64,000 nt of DNA, taken from Faecalibacter rhinopitheci. Lineage in GTDB: Bacteria > Bacteroidota > Bacteroidia > Flavobacteriales > Weeksellaceae. Under the pieces are notes generated by a model. It saw only the letters and a list, made by a program, of their open reading frames with translations, did no database searches and was not told the DNA's origin. A program made the translations under genes and the position numbers. Each line of letters opens with the position of its first letter. Within the stretch, counting starts at the first letter, position 1. Where the stretch lies: positions 372,001 to 436,000 of the forward strand of contig NZ_JADGIK010000002.1 of the NCBI RefSeq assembly GCF_015234135.1, read 5' to 3'. Shown in pieces: positions 33,306 to 43,840 of this stretch.

Positions 33306-34823
33306 TTACTTTTTCTTTTTTGTTGTTGGTTTAACAACTTTAGTTTCAACTACAGTAGCTGATTTTGGTAAAACCTCAACACGTCTGTTCTTTTGGTAAC
33401 ATTCTTCAGTTTCCTCAGTACATAATAATTGAGACTCTCCTAATCCACGAGCAGTTAAACGTTTTGCATCAACACCAGCTCTTTCATTTAAAACTTTTAC
33501 TAATGCTTTAGCACGTTTTAAAGATAAAGTTTTGTTGTAAGCAGCAGTACCTCTTTGATCAGCGTGACCGTCAATGTAGAAGTGTTTGTCTTTTAAATCA
33601 TCAGAATTTAAAATTTGTGCAGCTACACGTACGTCATCGTAAGAAGACTCAACAATTTTATCAGAGTTGTATTCGAATAAAATGTTAGATAAACGTTTAG
33701 CAACATGAACTTCAGTCCAAGGACATCCGTTGTTTTCTGCTGGTCCTTTAACGTCTGGACACTCATCTAATTTATCAACAACACCATCTCCATCTCTATC
33801 TGGACATCCGTTTGTAGCTGGATCGTTTGTAGCGATACCTGCTTCAGTAGGACAAGCGTCATCTTTATCTAAGATACCATCGTTATCTGTATCTGGCCAA
33901 GGACATCCGTTGTTTTCAACTGGTCCTGCAACCTCTGGACATTCGTCGATGTTATCAGTTAATCCATCACCATCTGTATCTGGCCAAGGACAACCGTTGT
34001 TTTCAGCTGGTCCGAATTCGTTTGGACAGTTATCTAAATGATCTGGAATTCCGTCTCCATCAGCATCTGGACATCCGTTTGTAGCTGGATCGTTTGTAGC
34101 GATACCTGCAACTTCTGGACATGCATCCTCATCATCAGGAATACCGTCTCCGTCTTTATCATTGTTTCCGAAACGGAAAGTTAAACCAACTGTATGTTGG
34201 AAAAAGTCGAAATAATCAGTTTTAGTAGCTGGAATCCAGTTGTAATCTGAAGCTACGTTTAAACCGAAGTTTTTAGTAAACCAGAAATTGATACCAACAC
34301 CTCCTTGTAATGCAAAGTGATTTTTCTCACCTTTAACATCTTCACGTAAGATATCAGTTGTAGGGTTATCAGACTCTCCAATTGTAGAAACGTATGGAGT
34401 AGCAAAACCTGAATAATCATAGTGGTGGTAACCAGCTCCAATTCTTAAGTAAGGATCAAACCAAGATGACTCGTTTAAGAAATATCCGTTAGCAAATTTA
34501 TAACGTAAACCTAAACCAGCGTTGATGAATAATTCATCTTTAATGTTCATTCTTTTGTTGTCAATTTCTCCTACAGAAGCAGTTAAATCAACATCGAAAG
34601 ATCTGTTCAAGTTACGGATAACAGATAATTTAGATAAAGGAGGAACGATATCCCAGTTATCAGTATCAAAGTAGTGGTTGAAAGCTCCACGAACTGCACG
34701 GTGGTCAGTTGCATGTGCACCTACTGTAATTGCCCAAGGATTTTTAGAATTCTGAGCGTCTACGAATGAGCTACCAGCTAATAGTAACGTCACTGCAGAT
34801 AATAATAGATTAAACTTTTTCAT
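33306..34823 (-). CDS. OmpA-family protein with thrombospondin type 3 repeats
   Basis: A 505-residue outer-membrane protein; the ATG at 34823 starts the signal peptide (MKKFNLLLSAVTLLLAGSSFVDAQ). Residues 25-215 form an eight-stranded OmpA-like barrel (KNPWAITVGAHATDH..., FGLNVASDYNWIPA..., HTVGLTFRFGN). Then come five or so Ca2+-binding TSP3 repeats (DKDGDGIPDDEDACPEVAG, DTDGDGLTDNIDECPEVAG, DRDGDGVVDKLDECPDVKG) at about 218-370. The C-terminal OmpA domain (375-490) includes HADQRGTAAYNKTLSLKRAKAL and the peptidoglycan-binding Asp/Arg pair. It ties the outer membrane to peptidoglycan and is usually among the most abundant envelope proteins. DNA repeats inside encode the TSP3 units. Confidence 0.94.
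   Translation of the reverse strand: MKKFNLLLSAVTLLLAGSSFVDAQNSKNPWAITVGAHATDHRAVRGAFNHYFDTDNWDIVPPLSKLSVIRNLNRSFDVDLTASVGEIDNKRMNIKDELFINAGLGLRYKFANGYFLNESSWFDPYLRIGAGYHHYDYSGFATPYVSTIGESDNPTTDILREDVKGEKNHFALQGGVGINFWFTKNFGLNVASDYNWIPATKTDYFDFFQHTVGLTFRFGNNDKDGDGIPDDEDACPEVAGIATNDPATNGCPDADGDGIPDHLDNCPNEFGPAENNGCPWPDTDGDGLTDNIDECPEVAGPVENNGCPWPDTDNDGILDKDDACPTEAGIATNDPATNGCPDRDGDGVVDKLDECPDVKGPAENNGCPWTEVHVAKRLSNILFEYNSDKIVESSYDDVRVAAQILNSDDLKDKHFYIDGHADQRGTAAYNKTLSLKRAKALVKVLNERAGVDAKRLTARGLGESQLLCTEETEECYQKNRRVEVLPKSATVVETKVVKPTTKKKK
33798..33842 (-). repeat. 45-bp exact repeat inside ompA, copy 1
   Basis: Identical to 34065-34109; the copies are 267 bp (89 codons) apart and in frame, so recombination would delete or add whole TSP3 units. 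Confidence 0.85.
34065..34109 (-). repeat. 45-bp exact repeat inside ompA, copy 2
   Basis: Encodes the segment VAGIATNDPATNGCPD, the same as copy 1. Confidence 0.85.
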
Positions 34824-34872
34824 TATCAAATATTTAGCGTTTTAAATATATTTATTTTATGTAATTATTAAG

Positions 34873-34880
34873 CAAATTTA
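34873..34880 (-). promoter_or_regulatory. -7 box (TAAATTTG) for ompA
   Basis: Overlaps the last codons of smpB and ends 50 nt before the ompA ATG at 34823. Confidence 0.35.
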
Positions 34881-35330
34881 AGAATTCTTTACCATTCTAT
34901 CCAAATCTCTCTTTAAATCTTTTCCTTTTATTGTCTCCCGTTTGTCGTAAAGTTTCTTACCTTTTGCAAGATAAACTCTTAATTTAGCAAATCCTTTATT
35001 GTTTATATAGAGGGTTGTGGGCACAATTGTAAGTCCAGACTCCTTCGTTTTACGTTCAAGTTTTTTTATTTCTTTTTTTTGTAAAAGAAGTTTTCGATCT
35101 CTTCTTGTTTTATGATTATAATGAGTACCCCAATCGTATTCGTCTATAAACATGTTGATAATATATATCTCACCATCTTTAATTTGACAAAAACTTTCTG
35201 TGATTGAAGCTTTTCCCATTCTTATAGATTTTATCTCAGTTCCAAACAATTGGATTCCGGCGTCAAATGAATCCATTAATTCGAATTCAAAACGGGCACG
35301 TTTATTCTTAATTGTAACTTCCTTTTGCAC
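34878..35330 (-). CDS. smpB: SsrA-binding protein SmpB
   Basis: A 150-residue tmRNA partner required for trans-translation rescue of stalled ribosomes. The OB-fold core shows the signatures [33 protein letters not shown] and [22 protein letters not shown], followed by [33 protein letters not shown] and the basic C-terminal tail [15 protein letters not shown] that folds into the decoding site. The length is standard. The tmRNA gene is not in this window. It is divergent from the ABC-F gene across 67 nt. Confidence 0.96.
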   Translation of the reverse strand: MQKEVTIKNKRARFEFELMDSFDAGIQLFGTEIKSIRMGKASITESFCQIKDGEIYIINMFIDEYDWGTHYNHKTRRDRKLLLQKKEIKKLERKTKESGLTIVPTTLYINNKGFAKLRVYLAKGKKLYDKRETIKGKDLKRDLDRMVKNS

Positions 35331-35355
35331 TTTATATTATTCCAATTATAATTTG

Positions 35356-37020
<1,665 letters not shown>

Positions 37021-37041
37021 TTATTTCTTTAAAAATATTTT

Positions 37042-37067
37042 AAACCACCATTATTAAATGGTGGTTT
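37042..37067 (+). terminator. Terminator after the ABC-F gene
   Basis: Stem AAACCACCATT / AATGGTGGTTT with a short loop, then eight T. Confidence 0.8.
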
Positions 37068-37090
37068 TTTTTATATACATATTTAAATAA

Positions 37091-37119
37091 AAAAGTCCAG
37101 TTCAAAGAACTGGACTTTT
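37091..37119 (-). terminator. Terminator after gyrB
   Basis: Perfect 13-bp stem AAAAGTCCAGTTC / GAACTGGACTTTT with loop AAA; T-rich on both sides, 18 nt past the gyrB stop. Confidence 0.82.
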
Positions 37120-37136
37120 GATATTATATCAATATA

Positions 37137-39131
<1,995 letters not shown>

Positions 39132-39179
39132 TTATAATGCATGGTTAAAAACTTAGGTTTTATGAAGTTTTTAACTAAA

Positions 39180-39205
39180 AAAAGCTCTGAAAAATCAGAG
39201 CTTTT
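39180..39205 (-). terminator. Terminator of the fRMsr-rsmG operon
   Basis: Stem AAAGCTCTGA / TCAGAGCTTT with loop AAAA (minus-strand TTTT), 20 nt past rsmG, T run on the minus strand. Confidence 0.8.
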
Positions 39206-39225
39206 AAATTGTATTGAATTCTTTA

Positions 39226-39852
39226 TTAAATATCTTTTTTATGCAAGTAAACTACTTTTTTAGTTTCGAAGAAATCTTCCTCGAAAAACTCAGCAATATT
39301 ATGTAATTCTGCATTTGGAAAATCTTTTAATTCTTCAGTTAAATCACCTCCTTTTAGGTATAATAATCCATTAGGTAGTGGATTTAAAGAATCTCTTTTA
39401 AATTTACCTCTAATCCATTCTGCAAATTGTGGCATTGCCGTTACTGCACGTGATACAACAAAATCATATTTATCGTGTAATTGTTCAGCTCGCTTTTGCT
39501 CTGCCTTTACATTTGTTAGCCCTAATCCATTAGCTACTCCTTGTACAACCTTGATTTTTTTACCAATAGAATCAACTAAATGAAAATTGACATTTGGAAA
39601 TAAAATTGCCAGAGGAACTCCAGGTAAACCGCCACCTGTACCAACATCTAAGACATCCGATCCATCTTCAAATTTCATTACTTTGGCTATAGCTAAAGAA
39701 TGTAAAATATGATTAGTATAAATCTCATCGATGTCTTTACGTGAAACTACATTTATTTGTTCATTCCACTCTTTATATAAATCGCCAACTTTATTAAATT
39801 GTTCGATTTGTTTTTCAGTTAAATCAGGAAAATATTTTAATATTAAATCCAT
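39226..39852 (-). CDS. rsmG: 16S rRNA (guanine527-N7)-methyltransferase
   Basis: A 208-residue SAM-dependent methyltransferase that adds N7-methyl to G527 in the 530 loop. Visible are the N-terminal helix (KQIEQFNKVGDLYKEWNEQINVVSRKDIDEIYTNHILHSL), SAM motif I DVGTGGGLPGVPLAI, and the VVSRAV motif preceding the catalytic region. Length matches E. coli RsmG (207). Loss of this enzyme is known to give low-level streptomycin resistance. It is translated just after the GAF-domain gene (5-nt gap). Confidence 0.95.
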   Translation of the reverse strand: MDLILKYFPDLTEKQIEQFNKVGDLYKEWNEQINVVSRKDIDEIYTNHILHSLAIAKVMKFEDGSDVLDVGTGGGLPGVPLAILFPNVNFHLVDSIGKKIKVVQGVANGLGLTNVKAEQKRAEQLHDKYDFVVSRAVTAMPQFAEWIRGKFKRDSLNPLPNGLLYLKGGDLTEELKDFPNAELHNIAEFFEEDFFETKKVVYLHKKDI

Positions 39853-39857
39853 AAAAA

Positions 39858-40304
39858 TTATATGATTTCAGAAACTTTGTTGCAAATATACTCCAACAAT
39901 TTTGTGTCTGCATCAGTAAATGGATCAATTGTGTGCGAATCAATATCTATTTGTCCTATATTTTCCCCATTTTTGAAGATTGGCATTACGATTTCTGCCT
40001 TTGTATCAATAGAACATGCTAAATAATTATCTTGTGCATACACATCTGGTACTACAAAAGTTTCATTAGATTCTGCGACTTGACCGCAAATTCCTTTTCC
40101 GTAAGGAATAATTGTATGATCGGTCTCAGCACCTACATAAGGTCCTAATTTTAATTCATTTTTATCTCCATTTTTAAAATAGAATCCAACCCAATTATAA
40201 TATTCAATTTCATCAGATAAAAGCTGACAAACTTTTGATAATTTTTCTTCAACGGAAATTGAACTTCCAAAAATCACATCTATTCTTTTATTTAAATTTT
40301 CCAT
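39858..40304 (-). CDS. Free methionine-(R)-sulfoxide reductase (GAF-domain, fRMsr/YebR-like)
   Basis: A 148-residue single GAF domain. The signatures NWVGFYFKNGDKNELKLGPYVG, YGKGICGQVAESNETFVVPDV and DTKAEIVMPIF match fRMsr, which reduces free Met-R-sulfoxide in the cytosol using thioredoxin. C73 and C97 correspond in spacing (24 residues) to Cys94 and Cys118 of E. coli YebR, the second being in the LACS motif. The residue at the third position, ten before C73, is His63, so the usual third cysteine is absent. It heads a two-gene operon with rsmG and has a -7 box at 40324-40331. Confidence 0.85.
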   Translation of the reverse strand: MENLNKRIDVIFGSSISVEEKLSKVCQLLSDEIEYYNWVGFYFKNGDKNELKLGPYVGAETDHTIIPYGKGICGQVAESNETFVVPDVYAQDNYLACSIDTKAEIVMPIFKNGENIGQIDIDSHTIDPFTDADTKLLEYICNKVSEII

Positions 40305-40323
40305 TTTTTAGTTATTTTATATA

Positions 40324-40331
40324 CAAACTTA
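40324..40331 (-). promoter_or_regulatory. -7 box (TAAGTTTG) for the fRMsr-rsmG operon
   Basis: Minus-strand TAAGTTTG ending 19 nt before the ATG at 40304. Confidence 0.45.
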
Positions 40332-40458
40332 AGGATAAGTTAGACAGAAAATACTTAACATTTTCACAAACTAATATTCATCTATTAAAGTAATTATTAT
40401 ATGTAAATTATACTATTTTAGTCCAAATTTTATTATTTAAATTCACCCTAAATATATT

Positions 40459-40473
40459 TACACATAAGGTGTA
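40459..40473. promoter_or_regulatory. Palindrome TACAC-N5-GTGTA upstream of xrtF
   Basis: Perfect 5-bp arms, about 30 nt upstream of the xrtF -7 box. The same half-site (GTGTA) as in the porin 1 operator but in the opposite arrangement. Confidence 0.35.
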
Positions 40474-40503
40474 TTTTTAAAATAGAAGTCCTAATAAATC
40501 ATT

Positions 40504-40511
40504 TATATTTG
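40504..40511 (+). promoter_or_regulatory. -7 box (TATATTTG) for xrtF
   Basis: 19 nt before the ATG at 40531. Confidence 0.5.
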
Positions 40512-40530
40512 TTTTCTATCTATACGTGAA

Positions 40531-41070
40531 ATGAGACAATACAAACCTTTAATATTCTTTTTATTAAGATTCATAGGATCTTATGTACTCTTTATATTAA
40601 TATATAATTGGTATTTAAATCATTTTTTACCACATGGCTTACCAGATCCTTTTACAAAATTTTGTGCCGAATTAGCTTCTAAAGGATTTAATATAATAGG
40701 ATTTGAATCTTCTACCATTCATATTCCAGGAGAAAACTATATGCGACTTATTGTAAACGGTAAAGTAGGATCAATAGTAAATGAAGGATGCAATGCCATC
40801 TCTATCTTAATAATTTTTGTAGCTTTTATATTGGCATTTTATACCACATTTAAACAAACCCTTTTATACATTATATGTAGCTTAGTAGGATTATTTTTGA
40901 TGAATATTTTTAGAATTATTTTATTAACCTATATTTTTAGATTTCACGATTCTATCGCAAAAGTATCACACGACTATTTATTCCCTGCGATAATCTATGG
41001 TTCAATAATTATATTATGGATAGTTTGGATTAAATTTTTTGTATCAAAAAGAAAAATAAATGCAGCATAA
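40531..41070 (+). CDS. xrtF: Exosortase family protein XrtF
   Basis: A 179-residue polytopic membrane protein of the exosortase superfamily, transpeptidase-like enzymes thought to cleave and transfer proteins with C-terminal sorting signals. The catalytic triad is visible: C87 in NEGCNAISIL, R128 in MNIFRIILLTY, and H147 in VSHDYLFP. It is shorter than PEP-CTERM exosortases, as is usual for the flavobacterial XrtF type. It overlaps the exosortase-F-associated gene by 11 nt, the pairing that defines this system. Substrates of XrtF are not established; none is evident in this window. The promoter lies at 40504-40511. Confidence 0.9.
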   Translation: MRQYKPLIFFLLRFIGSYVLFILIYNWYLNHFLPHGLPDPFTKFCAELASKGFNIIGFESSTIHIPGENYMRLIVNGKVGSIVNEGCNAISILIIFVAFILAFYTTFKQTLLYIICSLVGLFLMNIFRIILLTYIFRFHDSIAKVSHDYLFPAIIYGSIIILWIVWIKFFVSKRKINAA

Positions 41071-41506
41071 TGTTTTAAAATATAGTCTTCTTACTTTTTT
41101 ATTATTTGCGTTAATTGCAGTAAGAATGTATGAAGCAGAAATTTTCTATGATCCACTTTTAGATTATTTTAAAAATTCTAATCATACGAATTTACCTTCT
41201 ATGAATCTTACAGATTTATATATTAATGTATTTTTAAGATTTATGATTAATTTATTACTAAGTGTTCTAATTGTAAAAGTTTTGTTTAATGAAAAAGCGT
41301 ATGTAAAATTCACAATCATAGTAGGAATTTTAGGCTTTGTAATACTTTTACCATTATATGCTTATATGCTTAACCATAATTTAAATTTTGGAGAAATGAT
41401 CTTTTTTTATGTAAGAAGATTTCTGATTCAACCCATGTTTTTAATTATATTAATTCCATGTTTTTATTACCAAGAAATTAGAAATAAAAAAGCGACTCAA
41501 GTTTGA
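41060..41506 (+). CDS. Exosortase F system-associated membrane protein
   Basis: A 148-residue membrane protein with about four segments (approximately 7-25, 52-73, 82-105, 113-140) and a basic tail. It has the size, topology and position (overlapping the 3' end of xrtF by 11 nt) of the family found only next to flavobacterial XrtF. The segment FYDPLLDYFKNSNH after TM1 is likely periplasmic. A role as partner or chaperone of XrtF is inference from strict gene pairing. Its stop codon lies inside the right arm of the terminator hairpin. Confidence 0.85.
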   Translation: MQHNVLKYSLLTFLLFALIAVRMYEAEIFYDPLLDYFKNSNHTNLPSMNLTDLYINVFLRFMINLLLSVLIVKVLFNEKAYVKFTIIVGILGFVILLPLYAYMLNHNLNFGEMIFFYVRRFLIQPMFLIILIPCFYYQEIRNKKATQV

Positions 41507-41516
41507 GTCGCTTTTT
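41487..41516. terminator. Bidirectional terminator between the xrtF operon and the 41521 gene
   Basis: Stem AAAAAGCGACTCAA / TTGAGTCGCTTTTT with a 2-nt centre; the stop codon of the plus-strand gene is part of the stem. Confidence 0.82.
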
Positions 41517-41520
41517 ATAT

Positions 41521-41751
41521 TTATATTTTGTCTTGATTTTCTGCTGCAATTTTCTGTTCTTTTTTAAGTTTACGATATTTAAATAACCAACCTAAAAAGC
41601 CTCCCAAAATTAATCCTATTCCTATTCCTCCTATCGTACCAATTGCAAAACTATATTCTTTCACCATTTCAGCAAAAACAGTATGCGTGGTATTATACAT
41701 CATATAAGACATTGCGAGTAATAATACTCCGATTATTGAAGCGTAAGACAT
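41521..41751 (-). CDS. Small two-span membrane protein, unknown function
   Basis: A 76-residue protein with two hydrophobic segments (about 4-22 and 36-58), the second rich in Gly (IGTIGGIGIGLILGGFLGWL), then a basic cytoplasmic tail (KYRKLKKEQK). It follows rlmB by 6 nt on the same strand, which supports its being a real gene. The pattern is that of small inner-membrane proteins; no family is recognised. Confidence 0.6.
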   Translation of the reverse strand: MSYASIIGVLLLAMSYMMYNTTHTVFAEMVKEYSFAIGTIGGIGIGLILGGFLGWLFKYRKLKKEQKIAAENQDKI

Positions 41752-41757
41752 AAATTT

Positions 41758-42510
41758 TTATTCAAAAAGATTAGCATTTACACGTTGACGAACTGCTTCG
41801 TATAAAATTGCTCCACATGCAACTGATACATTTAATGAAGCTGTTTGTCCAGTCATTGGTAATTTAATCATTTTATCAGAAATTTTCAAGATAGAATCTG
41901 ATACACCATCTTCTTCGCTTCCCATTACAATTGCAGTAGGAACAGAAAAATCTGCATCGTATAAGTAATCATTTGTTTTTTCTGATGCACTAAATACAGA
42001 AATACCTGATGCTTGTAAAAATCTTACCGCATTTACCAAGTTACCCTCTTTACAAACTGGAATATTATATAAAGCTCCAGTTGAAGTTTTGATCGCATCT
42101 CCATTTACAGAAGCAGAACCTTTTGCAGGAATAATAATAGCATCTACCCCCACACATTCTGCAGTACGAGCAATTGCACCAAAGTTTCTCACATCACTAA
42201 CACGATCTAATATTAAGATAAACGGAGTTTTACCTTGCTCATAAATTTGAGGTAAAATATTTTCGATTGAATCAAATTCAATCGGAGAAATAAAAGCATA
42301 TACTCCTTGGTGATTTTTTCCTGTAAAACGATTTAATTTTTCCACAGGAACATAACTAACCGGGATTTCATGTAAAGTGATTAATTTTCTTAATTCAGCA
42401 AAAATTTCACCTTGTAATCCTTTTTGTACAAATATTTTATCGATTGTTTTTCCAGCTTCAATCGCTTCAATAACAGGTCTAAGACCAAAAATACCTCCTT
42501 CGTTTTTCAT
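41758..42510 (-). CDS. rlmB: 23S rRNA (guanosine-2'-O-)-methyltransferase RlmB / TrmH family
   Basis: A 250-residue SPOUT methyltransferase. The N-terminal substrate-binding domain (about 1-90: FGLRPVIEAIEAGKTIDKIFVQKG, and NRFTGKNHQGVYAFISP) precedes the knotted catalytic domain with motif 1 (LDRVSDVRNFGAIARTAECVGVDAII), motif 2 (VMGSEEDGVSD) and motif 3 (LPMTGQTASLNVSVACGAILYE). It would 2'-O-methylate G2251 of 23S rRNA. The -7 box ends only 6 nt before the ATG, so the mRNA is nearly leaderless. The neighbouring small membrane protein follows in the same direction. Confidence 0.92.
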   Translation of the reverse strand: MKNEGGIFGLRPVIEAIEAGKTIDKIFVQKGLQGEIFAELRKLITLHEIPVSYVPVEKLNRFTGKNHQGVYAFISPIEFDSIENILPQIYEQGKTPFILILDRVSDVRNFGAIARTAECVGVDAIIIPAKGSASVNGDAIKTSTGALYNIPVCKEGNLVNAVRFLQASGISVFSASEKTNDYLYDADFSVPTAIVMGSEEDGVSDSILKISDKMIKLPMTGQTASLNVSVACGAILYEAVRQRVNANLFE

Positions 42511-42515
42511 AAATG

Positions 42516-42523
42516 CAAAGATA
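42516..42523 (-). promoter_or_regulatory. -7 box (TATCTTTG) for rlmB
   Basis: Six nt from the rlmB ATG (42510), predicting a leaderless transcript. Confidence 0.45.
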
Positions 42524-42526
42524 CAA

Positions 42527-42790
42527 TTATTTACGAATCCTTTTCTTTACATTTTGTATATAATGTGGCAATCCAGTTGCTAAAACAAATGATAAGATTA
42601 AAATGGCTAAAACACTCCAAATATTTAGCCTAAAATGAATTAATCTGCTCACTAGTGCAAACACCAAAACAAGCATAATAAAGGTCTGAAAATAAAAATG
42701 TTGTATTAATTGCATTCCTTTTTTTGTGCGTTTAACATAAAAAAACAAGAATAGAAATAACACAAACGATAAAATGCTTACTAATTTCAT
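42527..42790 (-). CDS. Small membrane protein, unknown function
   Basis: An 87-residue protein with three hydrophobic segments (about 2-18, 31-50 and 57-77), short charged loops and a basic C-terminus (QNVKKRIRK). It lies between divergent thyA and rlmB and has no recognised family. Its 3' end is separated from rlmB by 16 nt, which contains the rlmB -7 box. It is supported by composition and by the lack of any better frame. Confidence 0.6.
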   Translation of the reverse strand: MKLVSILSFVLFLFLFFYVKRTKKGMQLIQHFYFQTFIMLVLVFALVSRLIHFRLNIWSVLAILILSFVLATGLPHYIQNVKKRIRK

Positions 42791-42828
42791 TTGACTAAAT
42801 TGATTTCATTTATAATATATTTTTACTA

Positions 42829-42836
42829 TATTTTTG
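42829..42836 (+). promoter_or_regulatory. -7 box (TATTTTTG) for thyA
   Basis: 33 nt before the ATG at 42869, supporting that start over the in-frame ATG at 42791. Confidence 0.45.
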
Positions 42837-42868
42837 TCTCTGTAAAATTACCTTTTAAATTTAAACTT

Positions 42869-43663
42869 ATGCAACAATATCATGACCTTTGTCGTAAAGT
42901 AATGAGCGAAGGTTCGTTCAAAGAAGACCGGACTGGAACAGGAACAAAAAGTATTTTTGGGTATCAAATGCGCTTTAACTTAAGTGAAGGTTTTCCATTA
43001 GTTACTACTAAAAAATTGCATTTAAAATCAATTGTACACGAATTATTGTGGTTTTTAAAAGGTGATACAAATATAAAATACCTTACAGATAATGGAGTAA
43101 GAATTTGGAACGAGTGGGCAGATGAAAAGGGAGATTTAGGACCAGTTTACGGTAAACAATGGCGTTCTTGGGGAAAACCAGATGGAGAAGTTATTGATCA
43201 AATAAAAGTTGCTATTGATCAAATAAAAAATAATCCAGATTCTAGGAGAATCATTGTATCTGCATGGAATGTTGGTGAATTAGATCAAATGGCTTTAGCT
43301 CCTTGTCATGCATTTTTTCAATTTTATGTAAATGATGGGAAATTATCCTTACAACTATATCAACGTAGCGCCGATATATTTTTAGGTGTTCCATTTAATA
43401 TTGCATCCTATGCTTTATTACAAATGATGGTGGCACAAGTTTGTGGATTAAAAGTAGGAGATTTTGTACACACATTTGGTGATGCACATATTTATAAAAA
43501 CCATTTTGAGCAGGTAGAATTACAATTATCTCGCGAACTATTCCCATTGCCTACCATGAAGATTAATCCTAAAGTAAATGATATTTTTGATTTCACTTTT
43601 GATGATTTCGAATTGGTCAATTATCAAGCTCATCCACATATTAAAGGAATCGTAGCCGTATAA
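42869..43663 (+). CDS. thyA: Thymidylate synthase
   Basis: A 264-residue enzyme, the same length as E. coli ThyA, converting dUMP and methylene-tetrahydrofolate to dTMP and dihydrofolate. The ATG at 42869 begins [15 protein letters not shown]. The nucleophile is C146 in [11 protein letters not shown]; the folate/dUMP signatures [40 protein letters not shown] and [20 protein letters not shown] are all present. FolA (46444-46944) regenerates the folate, and the dCMP deaminase at 4101 may supply dUMP. A terminator follows at 43672. Confidence 0.97.
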   Translation: MQQYHDLCRKVMSEGSFKEDRTGTGTKSIFGYQMRFNLSEGFPLVTTKKLHLKSIVHELLWFLKGDTNIKYLTDNGVRIWNEWADEKGDLGPVYGKQWRSWGKPDGEVIDQIKVAIDQIKNNPDSRRIIVSAWNVGELDQMALAPCHAFFQFYVNDGKLSLQLYQRSADIFLGVPFNIASYALLQMMVAQVCGLKVGDFVHTFGDAHIYKNHFEQVELQLSRELFPLPTMKINPKVNDIFDFTFDDFELVNYQAHPHIKGIVAV

Positions 43664-43671
43664 ATAGTATT

Positions 43672-43698
43672 AAGCAGTGAATATTCACTGCTTTTTTT
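43672..43698 (+). terminator. Terminator after thyA
   Basis: Stem AAGCAGTGAA / TTCACTGCTT with a 2-nt centre and eight T. Confidence 0.8.
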
Positions 43699-43787
43699 TA
43701 TTTAAATTTTAACGTACGACTTTCAAAAATAATTGAGAAATTTAAACTTCATAAATTTTACACTTTATAAAATTTAATTCGTAAAAT

Positions 43788-43795
43788 TATTTTTG
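43788..43795 (+). promoter_or_regulatory. -7 box (TATTTTTG) for the M1 aminopeptidase
   Basis: 46 nt before the ATG at 43841. Confidence 0.45.
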
Positions 43796-43840
43796 TAACA
43801 TATCCACAATTAGAACGTCTAATTGATTAAAATCAAGTCG

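Noticed and set aside
33730-34041. Plus-strand ORF of 103 codons with repeats
   Set aside because: Antisense shadow of the repetitive TSP3 region of ompA; no signal or family.
33717-34109. CRISPR or minisatellite in ompA
   Set aside because: Repeats are coding, in frame and explained by the TSP3 protein repeats.
40305-40530. Possible sRNA between fRMsr and xrtF
   Set aside because: Apart from two -7 boxes and one short palindrome no structured segment was found; divergent promoters explain it.
42791-42868. N-terminal extension of thyA
   Set aside because: It would include the -7 box at 42829 and has no homology to ThyA; the start at 42869 gives the standard 264 residues.
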